This document shows positions 7,566 through 15,822 of a DNA stretch of 41,690 bases, in pieces. The position numbers were made by a program, and so were the translations under genes. Source of the DNA: Spirochaetaceae bacterium (GTDB taxonomy: Bacteria; Spirochaetota; Spirochaetia; Treponematales; Rectinemataceae); assembly GCA_025358255.1 (NCBI GenBank), contig JANYKC010000058.1:1-41690 (forward strand). The letters run 5' to 3'. Within the stretch, counting starts at the first letter, position 1. Each line of letters opens with the position of its first letter. The notes under the pieces were generated by a model. It saw nothing but the letters and a program-made list of their open reading frames with translations, was not told where the DNA came from and made no database searches.

Positions 7566-8977
7566 GCCCCCGCGATACTTCCTACCAGGCGGTGGTTTCC
7601 CGCAAAAACGAGATCATGAAGGCGGCGATGGGCATGGACTACGAGTCCTTTGTCCAGAGCCCCATAGCCTTCGACTACGAGCGCATGATGCGGGAGACCG
7701 GCTACAGCCACGAGGACATCGTGCGCATCCAGCGCGAGACCAAGGTCGGGGACACTCCCCTCTTCGAGCTGCGGAACATCACCGAAGCCGTGCGGAAGAC
7801 CGCAGGGAAGGGCAAGGGCGCGCGCATCTTCGTCAAGGACGAAGCGGCCAACGCGTCCGGAAGCTTCAAGGCGCGCAGGGCTTCTATCAGCGCCTACGAA
7901 GCGGCAAAGAAGGGCTACAAGGGCATCATCGCGGCTACGAGCGGCAACTACGGCGCTGCCGTGGCCTCCCAGGCCGCGCAGCGCGGACTCAAGTGCATCA
8001 TCGTGCAGGAAGTCTTCGATAGCCGGGGCGTATGCCAGCCGGAGATCATCGAGAAGAGCAGGGCCTGCGAGGCCTATGGCGCGGAGGTCCTCCGGCTCTC
8101 GGTCGGTCCGGAGCTTTTCTATGTCCTTCTTCGGACCCTCGAGGAGACCGGATTCTTCAATGCCAGCCTCTATACGCCTTTCGGGATCCGGGGCGTCGAG
8201 ACCCTCGGGACCGAGCTCGTGGCCCAGGTCAGGGAGCGATGCGGAAAGGATCCCGATGCCGTGGTCATCACCCATGCGGGCGGCGGCAACCTCACCGGGA
8301 CGGCGAGGGGCCTCGGGATCGCCGGCTGCGCGAACACCCGCATCGTCGCCTGTTCCGTGGACCTGGGCGGCCTCCACATGGCCTCCGACCGCGATTTCAA
8401 CCGCAAGTCCTTCACCACGGGGCATACGGGCTTCGGCGTTCCCTTCGCCACCTGGCCGGATCGGGTGGATGTGCCGCGCAACGCGGCCAGGTCCCTGCGC
8501 TACATGGACGAGTACCAGCTCGTTACCCAGGGAGAGGTCTTCTACATCACGGAGCTCCTCACCAAGCTCGAAGGCCTCGAGCGGGGACCTGCCGGCAACA
8601 CGAGCCTTACCGCCGCGGTGACCTTGGCCCGGCAGATGGGGCGCGATGAGATCGTCGTGGTCCAGGAGACCGAATATACCGGAGCCGGCAAGCACCACAA
8701 CAGCCAGCTGTCCTTCGCGCGGGAGAACGGCGTGGAGGTGCGGCGGGGAGATCCGGCCGACAATGTCCCTGGGAAGGCGATCGTCATCCCCGAGGTCTTG
8801 GACCAGGTGCGAGGGAAAGTCCAGGACATGGGCAAGCTCCGCCTCTCCTACCTGAGGAACGCGGCCAAGGCGCATCCTGTGGGACTTTGGACGGAGGGCG
8901 ACTACAGCTTCCTGGCAGCCGACCTCAAGATGGACGTCGCCTGGGTCAAGAAGGCGATCAAAGAACTGGACAACTAG
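7562..8977 (+). CDS. ortB: 2-amino-4-oxopentanoate thiolase, beta subunit
   Basis: 471 residues, GTG start overlapping the ortA stop by 4 bp. It is a fold-type II PLP enzyme related to threonine synthase: the PLP lysine is K103 in NASGSFKARRA, followed by the AATSGNYGAAVA phosphate-binding region and a glycine-rich HAGGGNLTGTARG segment. OrtB is the catalytic subunit of the thiolase producing acetyl-CoA and alanine from 2-amino-4-oxopentanoate. This step gains the thioester energy of the pathway. The position between ortA and oraS and the length agree with known ornithine clusters. Confidence 0.93.
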   Translation: MSPRDTSYQAVVSRKNEIMKAAMGMDYESFVQSPIAFDYERMMRETGYSHEDIVRIQRETKVGDTPLFELRNITEAVRKTAGKGKGARIFVKDEAANASGSFKARRASISAYEAAKKGYKGIIAATSGNYGAAVASQAAQRGLKCIIVQEVFDSRGVCQPEIIEKSRACEAYGAEVLRLSVGPELFYVLLRTLEETGFFNASLYTPFGIRGVETLGTELVAQVRERCGKDPDAVVITHAGGGNLTGTARGLGIAGCANTRIVACSVDLGGLHMASDRDFNRKSFTTGHTGFGVPFATWPDRVDVPRNAARSLRYMDEYQLVTQGEVFYITELLTKLEGLERGPAGNTSLTAAVTLARQMGRDEIVVVQETEYTGAGKHHNSQLSFARENGVEVRRGDPADNVPGKAIVIPEVLDQVRGKVQDMGKLRLSYLRNAAKAHPVGLWTEGDYSFLAADLKMDVAWVKKAIKELDN

Positions 8978-9003
8978 AGACACGGGACCGACAGGAGAAA
9001 ACA

Positions 9004-9360
9004 ATGGCTGAAGACAGGATTGCCCGCTTCGAGAAGCGGCAGGTCGAACTCAAGAAAATGAGCGACGCGGAGATAAAGGAAAGGTTCTGGAAACTCTGCA
9101 ACCAGCTGGTCGAACCCATAGCCGAGCTGGCCAAGACCCACACCTCGCCCTCGATCGAACGGGCCGTCCTCCTCCGCATGGGGATCGACAGCGTATCCAC
9201 CCATGCGGTGGTGACGCGCGTCCTCGAGGCGGGGCTCCTTGGAAAGGGCGCAGGCCATGCCGTCCTCAGGGTCTCGCAGAAGACGGGAAAGGACATCCGC
9301 GGGGCCGCGCAGGCCATCATCGAGGACAAGGACGTCCTCACCGGCCTCTTCCAGCAATAG
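9004..9360 (+). CDS. oraS: D-ornithine 4,5-aminomutase, S subunit
   Basis: 118 residues, ATG at 9004 with AGGAG just upstream (8993-8997). It matches OraS, the small subunit of the adenosylcobalamin- and PLP-dependent D-ornithine 4,5-aminomutase, including the stretch SPSIERAVLLRMGIDSVSTH and the C-terminal GKDIRGAAQAII. It is needed for assembly and activity of the E2S2 enzyme but carries no cofactor-binding motif of its own. It precedes oraE by 12 bp. Confidence 0.92.
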   Translation: MAEDRIARFEKRQVELKKMSDAEIKERFWKLCNQLVEPIAELAKTHTSPSIERAVLLRMGIDSVSTHAVVTRVLEAGLLGKGAGHAVLRVSQKTGKDIRGAAQAIIEDKDVLTGLFQQ

Positions 9361-9372
9361 GGGAAAAAAGAA

Positions 9373-11580
9373 ATGGCAGACAAGGAACTTGATCCCACGA
9401 AGAAGCTCGATATCGAAGAGATCATGGAGGGCCTCGAATCCTACCATCCGCCCCGGAAGGGATGGACCTGGCGCGAAGTGCCCAAGGAAGGCGTCGACAT
9501 GGGCCCCTTCCATTACCGGAACATGTCGAAACCCCTCAAGAGGAGCATCGGGCTCCCCGCGTCCAAGTACTTCGACCACATCGATCCCCAGCCCTCCTGT
9601 GTCGTGACCACCGAGATAGCCTCCGGTCGCTTCGAGGACGATATCCGCCGCATGCGCATGGCCGCCTGGCATGGCGCCGACCACCTCATGGTCATCAGGA
9701 CGACGGGCCAGAGCCACATCGACGGCCTCATGGAAGGCACCCCCGAAGGCACAGGCGGCGTTCCCATCACGCGCAAGCAGATCCGCGCCAGCCGCAAGGC
9801 CTGTGACCGGATCGAGGAGGAAGTGGGCAGGCCCATCAACTTCCACAGCTACGTCTCCGGCGTCGCGGGTCCCGAGGTCGCGGTCCTCTTCGCGGAGGAA
9901 GGCATCAACGGTGCCCACCAGGATCCCCAGTACAACGTCCTCTACCGCAACGTGAACATGTACCGCTCCTTCGTCGACGCGGCGGAAGCCAAGAAGGTGA
10001 TGGCCGGCGCTCGCATTTTCCAGATAGATGGAGCGCACAACGCGAACGCGACGGCCAAGGCGGGCTGGCTTGTCATGCCGGAGCTCATGGTCCAGCACGG
10101 CATCAACTGCGCCTTCTCCGTGGCCGCCGGCATGGACAAGAACCTCATCGGCCTTTCGACCGTGCCGCCCGACTCCCCGCCCGCGCCCAAGCTCTGGTAT
10201 GACCTTCCCTACGCGATCGCCCTCCGGGAGATCTTCAGCGAGTTCAAGATGAGGGCGCAGCAGAACACCCGTTACATCGAGGCCGACATCGAGGAGGCCG
10301 TGCGGACCCACACCATCGACACCCTCATCTCGATGCTGACGAGCGCCGACATCCAGAGCACCATCACCCCCGACGAGGGGCGCAACGTTCCCTGGCACTA
10401 CAACAACATCCGCGGGATCCAGACGGTGAAGCAGACCTGGGCGGCCCTCGACGGCATCAAGGAGCTGGTCAGCCTCAACATGGCCGGCCCGCTGGGCGAG
10501 ATGGTCCGCGACCTCAAGGAAAGGGCGGTGGCCTTCCTCGAGGAAGTCATCGAGACAGGCGGCTACTTCGCCGCCGTGGAGAAGGGCTTCTTCGTCGACT
10601 CAGGCAAGTACCCCAACCGCAACGACGACGGAATCGCCCGCGACGGGAAGGGCGGGGTGGGAGCGGATACCATCGTCGCGCGCGACAGCGACTACATGGC
10701 TCCCGTCTGCGACCACTTCGGGACCAACCACCTGCCTGCGGGAACCAGGAAGGCCTGCGATCCCATCGGCGGCTGCACGCTGTGCAAGCCGGAGAAGATC
10801 GTCTACATCGATGAGCTTGATCCCGAGGACAACGCGAATGTGCGCCTGTCCAAGACCCTGGCCTACCGAAAGGGGGACCTCCTCAAGCCGGAGGCCGAGT
10901 GGGCGGGCGACGGGACTGTCCTTCTCCAGTTTGTCGTGACCGAGGCCGAGGACATCGCCCGCGAGGCAGGCCTGGAGATGGCCCGCAAGATGGGCCTCAA
11001 GGACCCCGAGATCGTCAACCTCCAGGTCATGCACCCGGCTGAAGGCTGCTTCATCGAGGTGAAGGGCAAGGTCGCCTTCGACGTGAGGAAGTCGGAGCTC
11101 AAGATCCCGCCCAAGGAGGTCATGCTCCCCGAGGAGGAGGTCCGCGAGGTGGTAAAGCGGCTCGGCATCAAGGTCATCGCGGCGACCGTCGGCGAGGACG
11201 AGCATTCGGTGGGCTTGCGCGAGATCCTCGACATCAAGCATGGCGGCATCGAGAAGTATGGCGTCAAGTACACCTACCTCGGCACTTCCGTGCCGGTCGG
11301 CAAGCTCGTGGACGCGGCGATCGAGACGGGAGCGCAGGCCATCCTGATCTCTACGATCATCAGCCACAACGACGTGCACCGCCAGAACATGAGGAAGCTC
11401 GCGGAGCTGTGCAAGGAAAAGGGCATCCGCGACAGGATCGTCCTCATCGCCGGTGGCACCCAGGTCAACCGAGACATGGCCGCCGAGACCGGGCTCGACG
11501 CGACCTTCGGCCGCGGCACCAAGGGCTTCCACGTGGTGAACGCGATCGTGAAGACCCTCAAGACCCGCGGCGTGGTGTGA
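9373..11580 (+). CDS. oraE: D-ornithine 4,5-aminomutase, E subunit (B12/PLP)
   Basis: 735 residues, the normal length. The N-terminal two thirds form the TIM-barrel catalytic region; the C-terminal domain (about 590-735) is a B12-binding Rossmann domain with the base-off/His-on motif D-x-H-x-x-G at D609, H611, G614 (GEDEHSVGLREI), followed by LISTIISHNDVHRQNM and IVLIAGGTQVNRD. The enzyme moves the terminal amino group of D-ornithine to C4, making 2,4-diaminopentanoate, the substrate of Ord. In characterised enzymes PLP is held by a lysine of the Rossmann domain. Translation is probably coupled to oraS. Nothing suggests truncation. Confidence 0.96.
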   Translation: MADKELDPTKKLDIEEIMEGLESYHPPRKGWTWREVPKEGVDMGPFHYRNMSKPLKRSIGLPASKYFDHIDPQPSCVVTTEIASGRFEDDIRRMRMAAWHGADHLMVIRTTGQSHIDGLMEGTPEGTGGVPITRKQIRASRKACDRIEEEVGRPINFHSYVSGVAGPEVAVLFAEEGINGAHQDPQYNVLYRNVNMYRSFVDAAEAKKVMAGARIFQIDGAHNANATAKAGWLVMPELMVQHGINCAFSVAAGMDKNLIGLSTVPPDSPPAPKLWYDLPYAIALREIFSEFKMRAQQNTRYIEADIEEAVRTHTIDTLISMLTSADIQSTITPDEGRNVPWHYNNIRGIQTVKQTWAALDGIKELVSLNMAGPLGEMVRDLKERAVAFLEEVIETGGYFAAVEKGFFVDSGKYPNRNDDGIARDGKGGVGADTIVARDSDYMAPVCDHFGTNHLPAGTRKACDPIGGCTLCKPEKIVYIDELDPEDNANVRLSKTLAYRKGDLLKPEAEWAGDGTVLLQFVVTEAEDIAREAGLEMARKMGLKDPEIVNLQVMHPAEGCFIEVKGKVAFDVRKSELKIPPKEVMLPEEEVREVVKRLGIKVIAATVGEDEHSVGLREILDIKHGGIEKYGVKYTYLGTSVPVGKLVDAAIETGAQAILISTIISHNDVHRQNMRKLAELCKEKGIRDRIVLIAGGTQVNRDMAAETGLDATFGRGTKGFHVVNAIVKTLKTRGVV

Positions 11581-11607
11581 TGAGGCCCTGTCGGTGCGGA
11601 GGGGAAT

Positions 11608-12951
11608 TTGCCTGAGAGCATGGATATCCTGACCATCGAGGTCGGGTCGACGATCACCAAGGCGAACGGCTTCAATTTCCTCACCGGCGGGGGATTCGTC
11701 CATGTCGCCCAGGGCTTCTCGAAGACCTCTGTAGCCCGGGGCGATGTGGGCATCGGTGTCTCCGAGGCGATCGCCGGCCTCGAGGCGGCTTTCGGGGCTC
11801 CCGTCGGCAAGCCGGAGACCTTCGTGAACAGCTCGGCGGCCGGCGGCCTGCGCATGACGGTCCACGGCCTCACCTACAGCATGACGGCAAGGGCGGCCCA
11901 CGAGGCCTCCCTCGGAGCCGGGGCCATCGTGAAGAAGGTGACGGCGGGCGCCCTCGAGGCCTGGGAGCTCGAGGAGATACGGCAGCTCGATCCCAACATC
12001 GTGCTCCTGGCCGGAGGCGTGGAGTTCGGCGAGAAGGCCATCGTCCTGGCGAACGCCGAGAAGCTAGCGGGCCTAGGCCTCAAGGCTCCCGTGGTCTACG
12101 CGGGCAACTCGGCGCTGCACAAGCCCATACAGCGGATCTTCCACGAAGCGGGCGTCGAGATAATCATAGTTGACAATGTTTTTCCCGAGGTGGATGTCCT
12201 CAACGTGGATCCGCTGCGCAGGAGCATCCAGGAGGCCTTCGGCCGCCACATCATCCATGCCCCCGGCATGGAGAGGTTCGCGGGCCTGAGCTCCTGGGGG
12301 ATCCTCCCCACGCCGGGAGCCGTCCTCCGCGGTGCCGAGCTTTTCGCCGAAGCCCTCGGCGACTGCCTGGTCTTCGACGTGGGCGGGGCAACCACCGACG
12401 TGCACAGCGTCACGGAGGGCAACCCGGAGAACATGTCGAAGGCGGTCGAGCCCGAGCCGCGCGCGAAACGGACTGTGGAAGGCGATCTTGGCGTTTTCGT
12501 GAACGCGGCGAACATCGTCGAGATGACAGGCGACAGCGCGTGGACCGCGCGCATGGTGGACCTCCAGGCGATGCCTTCCACGGAACGTGAAAAGGAGCTT
12601 ACGCGCTGGCTCTGCGCGAGGGCCGTCGACGTCGGCGTGCGCCGGCATGCAGGGAAGCTCACCGATCTTTATACGCCCACGGGGAAAAAGCAGGTCATGA
12701 AAGGCAAGGACCTGACGGCCATCAAGTGGGTTGTCGCCACGGGAGGCGCGCTTACGCGCGTCGAGGGGGCGGCCGATTGCCTCAGGTCCATCTGTCTCGG
12801 GCCGGGCAAGCACCTCCTCCCTCCCCCCGAGGCGCGCATACTCATCGACAAGGATTACCGGTTCTCCGCCCTTGGGACGATAGCCCAGGCCTATCCGGCG
12901 GATGTCAAGCAGACTTTCGAGGCGTGGGTGAAAGGTGAACTGGGCGCCTGA
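11608..12951 (+). CDS. MutL/GlmL-family ATPase associated with the ornithine mutase
   Basis: 447 residues if the TTG at 11608 is used; GGAGGGG (11598-11604) is well spaced for it, while ATG 11620 would be too far. The N-terminal phosphate-1-like motif DILTIEVGSTITKANGF, a central DVGGATTDVHSV and the C-terminal GGALTRVEG are hallmarks of actin/Hsp70-fold (ASKHA) ATPases of the glutamate mutase MutL/GlmL family. These accompany B12-dependent aminomutases and carbon-skeleton mutases and are thought to be involved in their assembly or reactivation; they are unrelated to the mismatch-repair MutL. The position between oraE and orr indicates service to OraSE. A direct biochemical role here is inference. 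Confidence 0.88.
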   Translation: MPESMDILTIEVGSTITKANGFNFLTGGGFVHVAQGFSKTSVARGDVGIGVSEAIAGLEAAFGAPVGKPETFVNSSAAGGLRMTVHGLTYSMTARAAHEASLGAGAIVKKVTAGALEAWELEEIRQLDPNIVLLAGGVEFGEKAIVLANAEKLAGLGLKAPVVYAGNSALHKPIQRIFHEAGVEIIIVDNVFPEVDVLNVDPLRRSIQEAFGRHIIHAPGMERFAGLSSWGILPTPGAVLRGAELFAEALGDCLVFDVGGATTDVHSVTEGNPENMSKAVEPEPRAKRTVEGDLGVFVNAANIVEMTGDSAWTARMVDLQAMPSTEREKELTRWLCARAVDVGVRRHAGKLTDLYTPTGKKQVMKGKDLTAIKWVVATGGALTRVEGAADCLRSICLGPGKHLLPPPEARILIDKDYRFSALGTIAQAYPADVKQTFEAWVKGELGA

Positions 12952-13001
12952 AGGGCCCAAGGGGCACCGCAGGGGAAGCGAAAGGACCAAGGAGGGACAT
13001 C

Positions 13002-14081
13002 ATGCGATTCAGGACGCCGAGGCTCGAGATATATCCGGACCGTATCCGCGCGAACGCGAGGTCGGTCATCAAGCTCTGCCGGAGCCATGGGGCGCAGATC
13101 GCCTGCGTGACCAAGGTGACCTCGGCCCACCTGGGCGTGACCCGCGCCCTCTACGAGGCCGATCCCGACATGATCGCGGACAGCCGCATCTCCAACCTGC
13201 GGTCCATCGGGGAGATGGGCGTCACCTTGCCGAGGCTCCTCCTCCGGCTCCCCGCGCTGTCGGAGATAGCCGATGTCGTGCATGACTGCGAGATCAGCCT
13301 CAATTCCGGATTGCCGACCTTGCGGAAACTCTCCGAAGAGGCGCTCGCCCAAGGTGTCAGGCACAAGGTGATCGTGATGGTGGATGTCGGTGACCTCCGC
13401 GAGGGGGTCTGGCCTGACCATGCGCCGGAGCTCCTCAAGGAGGCGGCGTCGCTCAAGGGCATCGATGTCATCGGCCTCGGCTGCAACCTCGCCTGCTACG
13501 GCGGGGTCATCCCGAGCGAACAGAACATGCGGACCCTGGTCGAGATCCGCGACCACTGCCGCAAGGCCACCGGCCTCGAGCTCGGCCTGTTGTCCGGAGG
13601 GAACAGCGCGAACCTGCCCCTCCTCGCCTCCGGCAGGATGCCGCGCGAGATCAACCACTTCAGGATCGGCGAAGCCATCGTCCTCGGCCGCAATGTCATT
13701 GACCGGACCCCATGGCCGGGAACAAGGCAGGATACTTTCCGGGTCGTCGCCGAGGTGATCGAGGTGGAGCAAAAGCCCTCCGTGCCCATCGGCGACCGCG
13801 GTCAGGACGCTTTCGGCGGATCGACCAACTTCATCGACCGCGGGATCAGGAAGCGGGCCATCTGCATCATCGGCAGGCAGGACGTCGTGGTGGACGGGAT
13901 CGAGCCCGAGGACAAGGGCATCATCGTCCTTGGCGGCTCATCCGACCATCTCATCCTCGACGTGGAAGAGGCCGCGAGCGAGATCAAGGTCGGGGACGAA
14001 GTGGCCTTCAGGCCCGGCTACGGCGCCCTTCTTGCGCTGTCCACCTCTCCCTACGTCTCCAAAGTCGTCGTGGAAGAATAA
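13002..14081 (+). CDS. orr: Ornithine racemase
   Basis: 359 residues; AAGGAGGG precedes the ATG. A fold-type III PLP enzyme of the alanine racemase N-terminal family: the PLP lysine is K38 in CVTKVTSAHLG and the barrel includes VMVDVGDLREG and LSGGNSANLP. In ornithine clusters this family member (Orr) converts L-ornithine to D-ornithine, the substrate of OraSE. It differs from the downstream alanine racemase by lacking the AVKANGYGHG motif. Placement at the end of the catabolic operon, after the mutase and its ATPase, supports the specific call. Confidence 0.92.
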   Translation: MRFRTPRLEIYPDRIRANARSVIKLCRSHGAQIACVTKVTSAHLGVTRALYEADPDMIADSRISNLRSIGEMGVTLPRLLLRLPALSEIADVVHDCEISLNSGLPTLRKLSEEALAQGVRHKVIVMVDVGDLREGVWPDHAPELLKEAASLKGIDVIGLGCNLACYGGVIPSEQNMRTLVEIRDHCRKATGLELGLLSGGNSANLPLLASGRMPREINHFRIGEAIVLGRNVIDRTPWPGTRQDTFRVVAEVIEVEQKPSVPIGDRGQDAFGGSTNFIDRGIRKRAICIIGRQDVVVDGIEPEDKGIIVLGGSSDHLILDVEEAASEIKVGDEVAFRPGYGALLALSTSPYVSKVVVEE

Positions 14082-14092
14082 GGTCGCCGAAA

Positions 14093-15217
14093 ATGCTTTA
14101 CCAGACACATGCCAGGGTCCACCTGGGCAATATCCGACGGAATCTCGAAGGCATCCGCGCCGCCGTAGGCCCTGGGCGCAAGGTCCTTGTCGCGGTCAAG
14201 GCGAATGGCTACGGACACGGGGCCGTCGAGGTCTCGAAAGTGGCCGCCGAGGCGGGAATGGATTGGCTCGGCGTGGCGACCGTGCCCGAAGGGCTCGAAC
14301 TAAGGCGGGCAGGGATCGGGCTTCCGATACTCAAGCTCAGTCCCGCCTTCCCCGAGGAGATGGACGCCGCGGTCTCGGGCGCGATGGCCCTTGCCGTCTG
14401 CGAAAGGGCCAATATCGATGCCGCACAACGCGCCGCTTCAGCGGCCGGAAAGACGGTTCTCGTCCACCTGAAAGTGGACACGGGCATGGGCCGCATCGGA
14501 GTCCCGGCCGACGAGGCCACGGACCTGGCCCTCCATATCGAGAGGGCTTGCCCTTCGCTGTGCCTCGAGGGCGTCTTCTCCCACTTGCCCGTCAGCGACG
14601 AGAGGGACGGCGCCTACACGCGCTCCCAGGTCGCGCGGTTCAAGGCCGTGGTGGATGCGGTGAATGGAGCCCTCGGTCGCCGGCTCGACCTGGCCCATTG
14701 CTCCAATTCAGGCGCCGTCCTCGGCCACGAGGAAGCCTGGATGGACATGGTCAGGCCTGGCATCATGGCCTATGGCCATTATCCGGACGAAGGGACGCCG
14801 AGGACCATTCCGCTTTTCCCCGGCATGAGCGTCCTCACCCGGCTCTCCTTCGTCAAGAAGGTCTCCGCAGGCACGAACATCGGCTACGGGCGCACCTGGA
14901 CCGCCACCCGCGACACGTATATCGGCACCATCCCCGCGGGCTATGCCGACGGTTTCAACCGCCTCTTCTCCAACAGGGGAAGGGCCCTGGTGGACGGGAA
15001 ATCCTGCCCCATAGTCGGGCGTGTGTGCATGGACCAGAGCATGATCGACCTTGGCCCGGAGACAGGTGCGCGCGTCGGTGATGAAGTCGTCCTCATGGGG
15101 CGGTCGGGAAGGGAGGAGATCCCCTGCGAGGAATGGGCGAAGGCCCTTGGCACGATCACCTATGAGGTGACCTGCCAGATCAACGCGAGGGTGGAGCGCA
15201 TCTACGACCGGGATTGA
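14093..15217 (+). CDS. alr: Alanine racemase
   Basis: 374 residues, starting 11 bp after orr. The PLP lysine K36 lies in VAVKANGYGHG, the second catalytic base is Y265 in GTNIGYGRTW (same number as in the Geobacillus enzyme), and the C-terminal domain has VGRVCMDQSMIDLG. The enzyme interconverts L- and D-alanine. Normally it serves peptidoglycan synthesis, but here it closes the ornithine operon, whose thiolase yields D-alanine, so it may return that product to L-alanine metabolism. The 3' end overlaps the convergent DNA glycosylase gene by 16 bp. GTCGCCGAAA upstream offers no strong ribosome binding site, consistent with coupling to orr. Confidence 0.95.
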   Translation: MLYQTHARVHLGNIRRNLEGIRAAVGPGRKVLVAVKANGYGHGAVEVSKVAAEAGMDWLGVATVPEGLELRRAGIGLPILKLSPAFPEEMDAAVSGAMALAVCERANIDAAQRAASAAGKTVLVHLKVDTGMGRIGVPADEATDLALHIERACPSLCLEGVFSHLPVSDERDGAYTRSQVARFKAVVDAVNGALGRRLDLAHCSNSGAVLGHEEAWMDMVRPGIMAYGHYPDEGTPRTIPLFPGMSVLTRLSFVKKVSAGTNIGYGRTWTATRDTYIGTIPAGYADGFNRLFSNRGRALVDGKSCPIVGRVCMDQSMIDLGPETGARVGDEVVLMGRSGREEIPCEEWAKALGTITYEVTCQINARVERIYDRD

Positions 15218-15819
15218 TCCGCCGGTCTACCAAGAGTCACGCTACCGAGGATGAAGTCCTCCCACATGCCCTCCTTGTCACTTGCCGAACGGTAATCGCG
15301 TGTCGGGATGGGGCTTGTGGAGGGCAGGCGCACAAGGGTCAGTCCCAAGCCACCCGGCGCACCGTCCTTCCATTCCACGGGCTTTCCCATCGCAAAGGGC
15401 CTGGCCCCGAGCGCGGGGCAGAAGTGCTTCCTGAACGACGCCGCGGCCTTGCCCCCATTGAGACCAATTGCCAGGATCGAAGGGTGGGCGCGCAGGAAGC
15501 CTGGGATCCCGTTGGGCTCCTCGGCGACAATGGCCTCGTCGAGGCTTCCCTCGCGTTCGCAGGAACCTATCACGTCCCAGAGCGCGATGCCGCCTTCCTC
15601 GAGGAGCCGGAGCCGGGAGGCATAGTCGGGAGGGCAGGGCGGGGCAAGCGCCTCGCCCCGGGCACGGGACAGGATCCCGGCGACCATCGGCCAGAAATGG
15701 TTGCGGTGGTTCCCGTAGTACTGGCCGCCTGAGAGGGAGAGGGCCGAGGGAAAGGAACCAAGTATGAGGACCTTTGGCTCGGGCGCGCCGACGGGCGGGA
15801 ATCCCCGGAGACGGGCCAA
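15202..15819 (-). CDS. Uracil-DNA glycosylase superfamily, family 6-like (hypoxanthine/deoxyinosine DNA glycosylase)
   Basis: 205 residues. KVLILGSFPSALSLSGGQYY followed by GNHRNHFW is the family 6 (HDG) signature, with the catalytic asparagine in the NHRNHFW segment, and LPSTSPIPTRDY supplies the second active-site loop. These enzymes remove hypoxanthine (deaminated adenine) from DNA. The only plausible start is a TTG at 15819, 3 bp after the serpin stop, with no obvious ribosome binding site, so translation is probably coupled to the serpin gene. A cytosolic repair enzyme is an odd last gene for an operon of exported proteins. It converges on and overlaps alr. Confidence 0.82.
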   Translation of the reverse strand: MARLRGFPPVGAPEPKVLILGSFPSALSLSGGQYYGNHRNHFWPMVAGILSRARGEALAPPCPPDYASRLRLLEEGGIALWDVIGSCEREGSLDEAIVAEEPNGIPGFLRAHPSILAIGLNGGKAAASFRKHFCPALGARPFAMGKPVEWKDGAPGGLGLTLVRLPSTSPIPTRDYRSASDKEGMWEDFILGSVTLGRPADQSRS

Positions 15820-15822
15820 GGG

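Noticed and set aside
6333..11901. Long minus-strand open frames (300-500 codons) opposite ord, ortB, oraS/oraE and the MutL-type gene
   Set aside because: They mirror GC-rich plus-strand genes, give low-complexity H, D, G and R-rich translations with no recognisable domain, and lack start signals. The plus-strand proteins are clearly conserved.
11608..12951. MutL DNA mismatch repair protein
   Set aside because: The sequence has actin/Hsp70-type phosphate motifs (EVGSTITK, DVGGATTD), not the GHKL ATPase motifs of mismatch-repair MutL; the shared name is accidental.
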